Source: UBA2163 sp964575575 (GTDB lineage: Bacteria > Patescibacteriota > Minisyncoccia > Phycocordibacterales > UBA2163). Taken from it: a stretch of 12,958 nt of DNA. Below the pieces are notes generated by a model. It was not told the origin of the DNA and did not search any database. It was given only the letters and a program-made list of their open reading frames with translations. Made by a program: the position numbers and the translations under genes. This document shows positions 7,374-12,857 of this stretch, in pieces. The DNA is taken from NCBI GenBank assembly GCA_964575575.1, contig CAZNQQ010000019.1:1-12958 (forward strand), given 5' to 3'. Every line of letters starts with the position of its first letter. The stretch's first letter is position 1.

Positions 7374-7718
7374 TTATTTCTTAGAGTCTCCAGCTTCTTT
7401 AGCTGATTTAGCTGCAGCGATCTCTGCTTCTTTCTTCTTCTGCTCTAATTCTTTTTGCATTTTACCTCCGTGTCGCAAGAACTTCTTTGAATGTGAGAAT
7501 TCACCTAGTCTATGCCCTACCATCTCTTCTGAAACGAACACTTCTATATGCTCTTTTCCATTATGAACACCAAACGTAAAGCCCACCATTTCAGGTGAAA
7601 TCTGGCTTCTACGTGCCCACGTCTTAATAGGCCCTTTGACATCGTCGGGCTTCTTTCCTTCTACCTTTTTAAGTAGACTTTCGTCCACATATGGACCTTT
7701 TTTGAGTGATCTTGACAT
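7374..7718 (-). CDS. rpsS: Small ribosomal subunit protein uS19 with helical C-tail
   Basis: The protein has 114 aa, compared with about 92 usually. The core is unmistakable: MSRSLKKGPYVDESLLKKVE, then KTWARRSQISPEMVGFTFGVHNGKEHIEVFVSEEMVGHRLGEFSHSKKFLRHG, matching I.TWsRrS.I.P..vG.ti.VhnGk.h.pv.i.e.MvGHkLGEF. The last ~23 residues (QKKKEAEIAAAKSAKEAGD) are an extra charged helix. uS19 sits in the 30S head with uS13. This is the first gene of the cluster: a consensus promoter lies immediately upstream and no uL2 gene precedes it. It has no Shine-Dalgarno (TTTTTTAAGCAAAT before ATG). Confidence 0.97.
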   Translation of the reverse strand: MSRSLKKGPYVDESLLKKVEGKKPDDVKGPIKTWARRSQISPEMVGFTFGVHNGKEHIEVFVSEEMVGHRLGEFSHSKKFLRHGGKMQKELEQKKKEAEIAAAKSAKEAGDSKK

Positions 7719-7755
7719 ATTTGCTTAAAAAACAAGCCCTTGCGAGCTTTACAGA

Positions 7756-7783
7756 ATATTACCAAATTACAGCGTAATGTCAA
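7756..7783 (-). promoter_or_regulatory. Sigma-70 promoter of the ribosomal protein cluster
   Basis: A perfect -35 TTGACA (7778-7783) is followed by a 16-nt spacer and -10 TAATAT (7756-7761), preceded by TGG as an extended -10. The predicted start near 7749 gives a leader of about 30 nt before the uS19 ATG. It lies just after the terminator of the upstream gene, so the ribosomal cluster is an independent transcription unit. Confidence 0.85.
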
Positions 7784-7793
7784 CAAAATATAG

Positions 7794-7822
7794 AAAAAAG
7801 GCGATTTTTAGTCGCCTTTTTT
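7794..7822. terminator. Intrinsic terminator, possibly bidirectional
   Basis: An 11-bp stem has arms AAAAAAGGCGA (7794-7804) and TCGCCTTTTTT (7812-7822) with a 7-nt loop. On the minus strand it ends the 132-aa orphan gene, with a T run following the GC core. The A/T symmetry means it could work in both directions. It insulates the ribosomal promoter. Confidence 0.88.
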
Positions 7823-7860
7823 GGTAAATCTATAAAAACACAATTTGATCACTTTTTACT

Positions 7861-8259
7861 CTATCCTTCCAATTTTGCCTTAGCACTTCTAAGAGCTTTG
7901 TTGAATTTACTCAACCTAGATTGAAGTGGTTTTATCTGCTCCTCAAGATTACGGGCCATAGACCTAAACGATGGTTTTGCACGCACAGCATCTATGGACA
8001 CTACATCACAGAACTTAATCTTCTTTTTGAAGAACTTACTACTACCGCCAAGAATATCGCAGTATTCTATTTCTACTCTTGTTATCCCTTCATCGTCATC
8101 ATAATCATGTTCTTCTCCTGCAGGCTCTATACTAAAGACACTGAAAATATCTCTGGTACTACCTACAGAAACAGTAAAAGTTGGAAACGGTCCAGCTTTT
8201 TCAAAAGCTTCCTCAACTTCTGCATAATTCTTAAACTTCTGTTCAGTCTGTATCTCCAT
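7861..8259 (-). CDS. Orphan 132-aa protein with C-terminal coiled coil
   Basis: The ATG at 8257-8259 has AAGGAGG eight nt upstream, and a terminator lies 40 nt after the stop, so this is a well-delimited single-gene unit. I do not recognise the family. Residues 1-50 are mixed alpha/beta (FPTFTVSVGSTRDIFSVFSIEP). An acidic loop follows (EEHDYDDDEG, about 49-58), then two beta-rich segments (TRVEIEYCDILGG and FFKKKIKFCDVVSIDAV). The last 35 residues are basic and helical with heptad-like leucines (NLEEQIKPLQSRLSKFNKAL), suggesting oligomerisation or nucleic-acid binding. There is no signal peptide or membrane segment. Two cysteines (67, 84) form no evident metal site. A weak promoter may lie at about 8305-8335 (TTGCAG, 18 nt, TATATT). 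Confidence 0.8.
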   Translation of the reverse strand: MEIQTEQKFKNYAEVEEAFEKAGPFPTFTVSVGSTRDIFSVFSIEPAGEEHDYDDDEGITRVEIEYCDILGGSSKFFKKKIKFCDVVSIDAVRAKPSFRSMARNLEEQIKPLQSRLSKFNKALRSAKAKLEG

Positions 8260-8267
8260 TTCAAAAT

Positions 8268-8274
8268 CCTCCTT
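8268..8274 (-). promoter_or_regulatory. Strong Shine-Dalgarno of the 132-aa gene
   Basis: AAGGAGG on the minus strand, eight nt before the ATG at 8257-8259. It confirms the start and contrasts with the SD-less ribosomal genes downstream. Confidence 0.8.
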
Positions 8275-8364
8275 AAAAGTGACAAATATCTAAATTTAAT
8301 TTTTACTTTCTGTATAGAATATAACCACACATATCCAATTCCTGCAAGGTTAAACACAAAAAAA

Positions 8365-8408
8365 CCACATTTGATCTATCTTATCTAGATAATTTAGATC
8401 AAATGTGG
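8365..8408 (-). terminator. Terminator overlapping the zinc-ribbon gene's stop codon
   Basis: A 14-bp perfect stem has arms 8365-8378 and 8395-8408 (CCACATTTGATCTA), followed on the minus strand by seven T residues. The loop holds a further palindrome, TTATCTAGATAA. The TGA stop of the 52-aa gene (8399-8401) lies inside the first arm, so the last two codons are part of the terminator. Confidence 0.88.
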
Positions 8409-8557
8409 GAATCACCTTTTGACGGGTTTTCTATTTCTTCCAGTTTTTTTAATTCTATTTCGTAGCATTTATCACAAGCTCCATGAGTTTCACTTTTGTC
8501 TTCATACGGTTCTTTTTCTCCGTATACCTTTTTACAGTATGAACATACCCTCTTCAT
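8399..8557 (-). CDS. Small double-CxxC zinc-ribbon protein (52 aa)
   Basis: Found by hand translation. The ATG at 8555-8557 has AGGAGG seven nt upstream, and the ORF ends at TGA 8399-8401. Four cysteines form two CxxC knuckles 19 residues apart: CSYC (5-8) and CDKC (28-31). The second is preceded by ETHGA, reminiscent of the (S/T)HGxCxxC knuckle in small zinc ribbons attached to some signalling proteins. The rest is charged and helical (EIELKKLEEIE). A single bound Zn2+ is inferred; a DNA-, RNA- or protein-binding adaptor role is plausible but unproven. It sits 35 nt downstream of a terminator that ends a ~250-nt promoter-driven non-coding stretch, and no separate promoter is evident. Its expression may therefore depend on read-through of that terminator. 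Confidence 0.8.
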   Translation of the reverse strand: MKRVCSYCKKVYGEKEPYEDKSETHGACDKCYEIELKKLEEIENPSKGDSHI

Positions 8558-8564
8558 TTTGGGT

Positions 8565-8570
8565 CCTCCT
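8565..8570 (-). promoter_or_regulatory. Shine-Dalgarno of the zinc-ribbon gene
   Basis: AGGAGG, seven nt before the ATG at 8555-8557. It fixes the start of a gene only 52 codons long. Confidence 0.82.
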
Positions 8571-8591
8571 CTCTAAAAGAATTAAAGATAC

Positions 8592-8632
8592 AAAAACCCA
8601 TGACATAAGACTATAGATCTACCTGTCATGGG
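8592..8632 (-). terminator. Intrinsic terminator ending the ncRNA/leader
   Basis: A 9-bp GC-containing stem has arms TGTCATGGG (8624-8632) and CCCATGACA (8597-8605) on the plus strand, with an 18-nt loop that can form a small inner stem. On the minus strand it is followed by TTTTTG. It lies directly upstream of the zinc-ribbon gene's ribosome-binding site, the usual place for an attenuator. Confidence 0.85.
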
Positions 8633-8747
8633 CGGGCCTAAGCCTCTTAAGTATAAGTAAAGTGCATTATGCGCTCTGCGAAAATTTATTTCAATCACAA
8701 AGCGTTATAGAGTCGAGCCTTTCATTAAGATTAAATCATCTGTAAAC

Positions 8748-8781
8748 GTCCAATTTGTACTAACTTTGTACTAACTTGGAC
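8748..8781. repeat. Tandem 11-bp repeat TTTGTACTAAC inside a hairpin
   Basis: TTTGTACTAAC occurs twice in direct succession at 8754-8764 and 8765-8775. The pair is enclosed by the inverted 6-mers GTCCAA (8748-8753) and TTGGAC (8776-8781). Each unit holds a GTAC palindrome. It lies in the middle of the candidate ncRNA. Confidence 0.8.
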
Positions 8782-8849
8782 TAGGGGCTTAAAGCCAGCA
8801 GAGATTTTAGCAACCTTAACAAAAGACTCGTTTTCAACTTTCTACCCTT

Positions 8850-8877
8850 ATTATACACCTTCTCTAGCATTTGTCAA
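8850..8877 (-). promoter_or_regulatory. Full-consensus sigma-70 promoter of the ncRNA
   Basis: TTGACA (8872-8877), a 16-nt spacer and TATAAT (8850-8855): both hexamers are perfect. The predicted start is near 8843. This is the strongest promoter in the window, yet no ORF follows for about 280 nt. Confidence 0.88.
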
Positions 8878-8895
8878 GCACTTTGCTACTTAGCA

Positions 8896-8907
8896 TGTTA
8901 CGTAACA
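8896..8907. promoter_or_regulatory. 12-bp perfect palindrome, possible operator
   Basis: TGTTACGTAACA is self-complementary. It is centred about 58 bp upstream of the predicted ncRNA start and 20 bp beyond its -35, in the short gap after the surface-protein stop codon. The position suits an activator or upstream repressor site. A chance palindrome cannot be excluded. Confidence 0.4.
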
Positions 8908-8911
8908 CCCA

Positions 8912-11724
8912 CTATGGCGCTACCCCATATTTCCACTCTATAACTCCATAATCCAAATGCGGCGGGGCGTTTGCACCTGTTTGAAAATACGCCCTAAAGT
9001 CTGTCACATCATTATACGCACCAGACCTGTTTTTATAGATCGCTGTAAAGTAGTCTTCCCCCTGAACAGGATTCGTAAGATCATCCCCGTTTTGAGTACT
9101 GTCTGCACTAGAACCAAGCGAGCTACCATTTACAAGAGTAGAACTTGCTATAGTACCTTTATACAAATCACCATACCTATTACCACTTATAGAAGACGAC
9201 AAATATGTACATTGCCCACTCGCAGGTATGTAATATCCTCCTGAAGTATAACTTGATGTTTCGTTTTGGCAGTAATACCCTATCGAAAGTAGGCTCACAC
9301 TGTTTTGCGCTTTAGGTGTTCCGTTTATATTATTTCCACCCACATCCGTGCCATTTTTAGTATAAGTATTATTACTAGACCAATTACTTGAATCTGTGCC
9401 GGCAGTATCTGCATCAATACGTTCCATTGATATGTAATTACTCTCTGAGCCAGCACACCATGCATTAGAACAAGAAGAAGTAGTTGGTGTGCTGTCCAGT
9501 GTTGTCGAAGCTTGACCACCAAGTGAGTGAATTAAGCTTAATTGTTCAACTGTATTTGAAAGTCCAGAACCACTTCCGACACCGCTAAATACATCTGTCA
9601 GATCAGCAGATACACTTGTTGCATCATCATCGGTGCGTTCTATTAAGTAGTAGTTCCCAGATGCAATTGTTCCAGACAAATCAATATACGGAACGCCATC
9701 ATCTGCGACTATTACTACATCCGAAAGATCAATTGTGTAATTAGTCCTGTTGTAAAGCTCTATCCATTCATCAGCTGACGACGAAGCGGTTCCTGACCAC
9801 GCTATCTCGTTTATAACAATCGGCATCGTAGAAATCTCTACAGATTGCGATGACGACGTAGCCGTGTTACCAGCATTGTCGTATGCAACCACCGCCATAG
9901 AGTACGTGCTACCATTTGAAAGCGTCTGGGAAGAAGTTGTCGCAGTTGTTGTAGCAACAGATACATTGTCTTGCACAATAGAATAATAAGAAATATCTGT
10001 GGATGTTGATGTCCAAGATAAATTTAATGTGGTGCTACCAGAAAGACAACTGTCTGTCTTGAGTGAATTATCACATTCTAAAATACTAAAAGAACCTATT
10101 GATGGAGAAACTGTATCTACTATTATTGAAATTTCTGCAGGATTCGATTCTAAATTATCGCTATCTGTAGCGGTAAATTGTATTGTTGTCGTGCCTTCAG
10201 AAAAATCTGTTAGTATTAGTTCCCATTCATTACTACTATCAGCTGTGGTTGTAGCACTAGAATAATCTGTAGAGATTATAAGCGTTGAGGAAGCGGTGCC
10301 AGAAAAAGTTATAGTTGACGTTGCAAAATAAAGACCGGAACTTACTGGTGATGTAACTACAGGCGAATCCAGTGCTGTTTGGGTTACTGCCGACTCGGAT
10401 GACTCGTCTGTCTTTACGCCACCACCGCCTCCGCCATAAAATGGTGTATTTTTTGGAGTAATTCTTGATTCATAAATCTCCATCGGTGTTTTTTCTTCAA
10501 CAACAATTTCTACTTCAATATCTGTTTTTTGCTCTTCTGTATCTGCAATAATCTCTTCTGGTTCAATTTCCTCTTGAACAATCTCTATATCTTCTTTTAC
10601 TTCAACAACCACTTCTTCAATTATTTCTTTCTCTTTTGGAGCCTCTTGTGATTTTATTACTGTGCTTTCCAGATGTAAATCTTCATATTTTACACTTGAA
10701 CCGTAAATATCTCCTGTTTTGTCAAATATCTTAGCAACTGTTTTGTCGTATGCTTTCTGAAACCAACTTCTATTCTTTAATGCAAGCTTTTTTGTATCTA
10801 ACTCTTTTTTAACTTCATCAAAAAACAGTTTTATAACACCAGCCCCATTCACAACAGCTTCTTTTGATAGAATGTTCCAATAATCGGTTAAGATTAAATT
10901 ATCTTCATCTTCAATAAAATAAACTTTTTCAATTTCACCTGTTGTTTTATCAAATTCTTTATCAATTAATGTAATTTTATATTTCTTATTCCCATTGTTA
11001 AAATAACCAAAAGTGTACTCTATATTATTACTTAATATTTCAGTATCAATAAGTTCAATAGTTGGACTACTATATTCTTCATCAAAAATTGTATCCTTGC
11101 TGAAAAAATTTTTGTTAGTATGGCTTGCAACTGTATCAAAATACTCATCTAAAGTACTAAGCTCCACTGGTTTTCTATCCCCCAAGCCACTAATTACATC
11201 TATATTTTCAATATTAAACTTACTAGCCCAGTGCTCGTACGGACTCCTGTCGTGAAATACTTCATCTAAATAAACCAAATGTATATCATTTCTAGTATGT
11301 GGAGGTACAGTAGCATCCTCTATAAAGTGCAATATATGACCTAATGTAAGTAGCCCCCTGTCTTTATCTCCCCATGCATACTCATATATCGCTCTGTCCC
11401 AAGAATAATCATCCTCACTTGTATAAAAAGCTCTTACTGAGCCTGCAAACGGCCTATTTGTGATCCCAGCTTGTGCTTTTGTGTCTTGTGACCACTCTTT
11501 AGAACTTTGCCATTTCTTGAGCACTGTAATACCTCTGTTATATACAGGATCATAATAATGCCTCATCCATCTACCGAAAGAATCTTCGTCTATACTTCCC
11601 TGCACTATTAATTTGCGCCCTTCATCATTTATTTCTAGATCTGGATAGTGAATATTAAAAAACTTTACTATTTCATCTGTCAAAGCTGGGTGTGTTGTTT
11701 TGTCGGCATATGCGAAAGAAAATA
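8912..11724 (-). CDS. Secreted modular protein: Zn-phospholipase C-like + Ig/FnIII + lamin-tail, 5' end in gap
   Basis: A TTG at 11681-11683 would give 923 aa, but the frame stays open upstream to the assembly gap and reads FSFAYADKTTHPALTDE. That looks like the end of a signal peptide (cleavage after AYA) plus the first His of the domain, so the true start is in the gap. Domains (numbered from that TTG): about 1-160, a zinc phospholipase C/P1-nuclease-like fold with H42..D45, H119-x3-D123 and H129 (LHFIEDATVPPHTRND) and FHDRSPYEHW; 350-400, a very acidic E/V/I linker, then a Gly6 run; about 445-535 and 540-630, Ser/Thr-rich Ig-like and FnIII-like beta domains; about 633-790, a lamin-tail domain beginning PIVINEIAWSG and ADEWIELYN; and a C-terminal beta-rich module with two Cys. 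No LPxTG or C-terminal membrane anchor is seen. It is probably exported and may act on host or neighbour lipids or nucleic acid; the substrate is inferred from the fold only. Confidence 0.85.
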
Positions 11725-11824
11725 NNNNNNNNNNNNNNNNNNNNNNNNNNNNNNNNNNNNNNNNNNNNNNNNNNNNNNNNNNNNNNNNNNNNNNNNNNNN
11801 NNNNNNNNNNNNNNNNNNNNNNNN
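11725..11824. other. Assembly gap of exactly 100 N
   Basis: One hundred consecutive N, the conventional placeholder for a gap of unknown size. It removes the 5' end of the phospholipase-like gene and the 3' end of the membrane-anchored gene. The true distance between them is unknown. Confidence 0.99.
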
Positions 11825-12048
11825 ACATCCCCATCTTCAAGTGCCTTTATAAAAAGCTCAAGTGTTTCCTCTGGAGTGTCCCCACCATATGTATCGTTTG
11901 CATGTTGCCCCTGCAACCTCTCCATCATGCGCTCCTCACGGGACTCTGGACTAAAATAGACAGCAATAAAGGCGATTGCAATACTTCCTGCTACAATCGC
12001 CGCAAAGCCACCGAAGAACTTTAGGCTTGTTTTATTAAACAATTTCAT
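11825..12048 (-). CDS. N-terminal fragment of a membrane-anchored protein, 3' end in gap
   Basis: The ATG at 12046-12048 is preferred over an in-frame TTG at 12054, because a consensus -10 ends at 12055. The fragment has 74 readable residues before the N run. KLFNKTSLK forms a basic N-terminus, then one hydrophobic helix (about 11-32, FFGGFAAIVAGSIAIAFIAVYF), then a charged external stretch and TPEETLELFIKALEDGD. That last motif resembles the first helix of NTF2-like DUF4878-type domains (TPEE.v..F..Al..GD), which often follow an N-terminal anchor. Frames joined across the gap to an ending at 11680 are artefacts: that far side belongs to the signal peptide of the next gene in another frame. 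Confidence 0.7.
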
Positions 12049-12054
12049 AATCAA

Positions 12055-12060
12055 ATTATA
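12055..12060 (-). promoter_or_regulatory. Extended -10 placing the transcript start on the ATG
   Basis: TATAAT is preceded by TGA (TGnTATAAT). With standard spacing, +1 falls at 12048, the A of the chosen ATG, which would make the mRNA leaderless. The -35 position (GTGTGA) is a poor match, as is common when an extended -10 is present. Confidence 0.55.
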
Positions 12061-12080
12061 TCAATATCCATAATCCTTCA

Positions 12081-12112
12081 CACAGAAAAGGGCTACCCTT
12101 TTCTGTGGATAA
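12081..12112. repeat. REP-like palindrome, left flank of the RAYT
   Basis: A 12-bp stem (CACAGAAAAGGG at 12081-12092, pairing with 12096-12107) has a CTA loop and is followed by TGTGGATAA. It shares a 31-bp identical stretch (12082-12112) with the copy at 12808-12838. The loop's complement is the TAG stop codon of the transposase, and the stem encodes its last residues (IHRKG). Confidence 0.9.
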
Positions 12113-12785
12113 CTTTTTGATAATTCCCTTCTTTGACTTCTCGCACTAACTCTTCAAAATCATTCAATTGTGAAAAATGTCCAGGAAATGAAGTCTTATT
12201 CAAAATAGTGTTCTCAGGCCTGTTCCCTAAAAAATAATCATAGTAGCTTGAATATTTATAATTTTCTACGAATTTCTCAATCATTTCATGGTCTGAAATT
12301 CCTTTCTCTTTCCAATCCGAATCTATTAATTTTATAGGGTTTATATGTATATATGAAAATACCCAATTTAAATATGAATCATTGTCTATATGTTTTGCCT
12401 TAAACGGACCTTCGAACAATGACCCTTTTCGTTCATTTTTTGTATTAAAATACATAACGTATGCAGTAGAAATCTTTTCCATAAACATACTTATACCGCC
12501 TTCTATCTTTTCTCTTGCAAGAATATGAAAATGGTTTGGCATAAGACAATAAACCCCAATGTCGACAAATTGTTCACCTCTATCCATATTAAAAATCTCA
12601 GAAAAGGGTAGCCCTTTTCTGATCACTTTCGACATATTTACTGAATTTATACCATTACATAAATATAATAGCGATATAAAACGTTTGTGATCAAATTTGT
12701 CGGAGAATATAGTACGTTTATCAACACCCCTATTGTATATATGGTAACATTCACCAATCATAAAAGGCGTTTTTCTTATAGCCAT
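12093..12785 (-). CDS. REP-associated tyrosine transposase (RAYT, Y1/HUH family)
   Basis: The protein has 230 aa from the ATG at 12783-12785. HUH single-strand transposase hallmarks are visible: YHIYNRGVDKRTIF (14-27); the metal-binding HUH motif in LMPNHFHIL (H85, H87); a tyrosine motif AYVMYFN (Y109 or Y112 catalytic); RKGSLFEGPFKAKH; and YIHINPIK (145-152). The sequence is complete and probably functional. The family (IS200/IS605-related TnpA_REP) nicks and joins single-stranded REP hairpins. Here the gene lies between two direct copies of the same hairpin and contains a third, inverted copy at residues 55-62 (IRKGLPFS). The C-terminus and the stop codon are formed by the left-flank hairpin. 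Only a weak AAGG precedes the start. Confidence 0.93.
   Translation of the reverse strand: MAIRKTPFMIGECYHIYNRGVDKRTIFSDKFDHKRFISLLYLCNGINSVNMSKVIRKGLPFSEIFNMDRGEQFVDIGVYCLMPNHFHILAREKIEGGISMFMEKISTAYVMYFNTKNERKGSLFEGPFKAKHIDNDSYLNWVFSYIHINPIKLIDSDWKEKGISDHEMIEKFVENYKYSSYYDYFLGNRPENTILNKTSFPGHFSQLNDFEELVREVKEGNYQKVIHRKG
12598..12622. repeat. REP-like palindrome inside the RAYT coding sequence, inverted
   Basis: Arms TCAGAAAAGGG (12598-12608) and CCCTTTTCTGA (12612-12622) flank a TAG loop on the plus strand. This is the reverse orientation of the two flanking copies. On the coding strand it is read in frame as IRKGLPFS(E). The TGTGGATAA tail of the flanking copies is absent. Confidence 0.88.
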
Positions 12786-12807
12786 AACCTTAATTATTGA
12801 TGTTTTT

Positions 12808-12838
12808 ACAGAAAAGGGCTACCCTTTTCTGTGGATAA
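12808..12838. repeat. REP-like palindrome, right flank of the RAYT
   Basis: An 11-bp stem (12808-12818 with 12822-12832) has a CTA loop and is followed by TGTGGATAA. It is identical over 31 bp to 12082-12112 and in the same orientation. It lies 23 bp upstream of the transposase ATG. Confidence 0.9.
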
Positions 12839-12857
12839 GTGTTTTATAGACTGGAGA

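Larger units (their letters stand above)
8592..8843 (-). ncRNA. Candidate structured ncRNA or terminating leader, family unknown
   Basis: About 250 nt with no plausible coding frame lies between a consensus promoter (8850-8877) and an intrinsic terminator (8592-8632). Predicted elements in RNA order: (1) GGCUUUAAGCC near 8796-8786, which can fold locally or pair over a long distance (8793-8786 with 8644-8637, 8 bp including two G-U) to close the molecule; (2) a hairpin GUCCAA/UUGGAC (8781-8776 with 8753-8748) whose loop is an exact 11-nt tandem repeat; (3) a 10-bp stem with wobbles (8704-8695 with 8681-8672); (4) the terminator. I looked for tmRNA (tag and TPsiC arm), RNase P (P4 region), SRP domain IV and the riboswitch consensus sequences I know, and found none. 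A 6S-like RNA is possible. Because the terminator abuts the zinc-ribbon gene, a regulatory leader is equally plausible. Confidence 0.65.

Noticed and set aside
8163..8357. Minus-strand 64-codon ORF upstream of the 132-aa gene
   Set aside because: It overlaps the SD and 5' half of a better-supported gene in another frame and has no SD of its own.
8733..8843. Open minus-strand frame through the ncRNA (ending ...GRLQMI)
   Set aside because: It has no ATG near its start (a TAG precedes it), no Shine-Dalgarno and no recognisable protein features.
8592..8843. tmRNA (ssrA)
   Set aside because: The length is close, but I find no resume codon with an Ala-rich tag, no TPsiC arm sequence and no acceptor stem pairing.
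9325..9522. 65-codon minus-strand ORF inside the surface protein
   Set aside because: It is an alternative-frame shadow in S/T-rich coding sequence, with no start signals.
11680..11824. C-terminus of the membrane-anchored protein read through the N run
   Set aside because: The bases left of the gap encode the signal-peptide end of the phospholipase-like gene in a different frame; joining across 100 placeholder N is meaningless.
12082..12838. CRISPR array from the three similar hairpins
   Set aside because: There are only three copies, in mixed orientation, separated by coding sequence of unequal length. They match REP/RAYT organisation instead.
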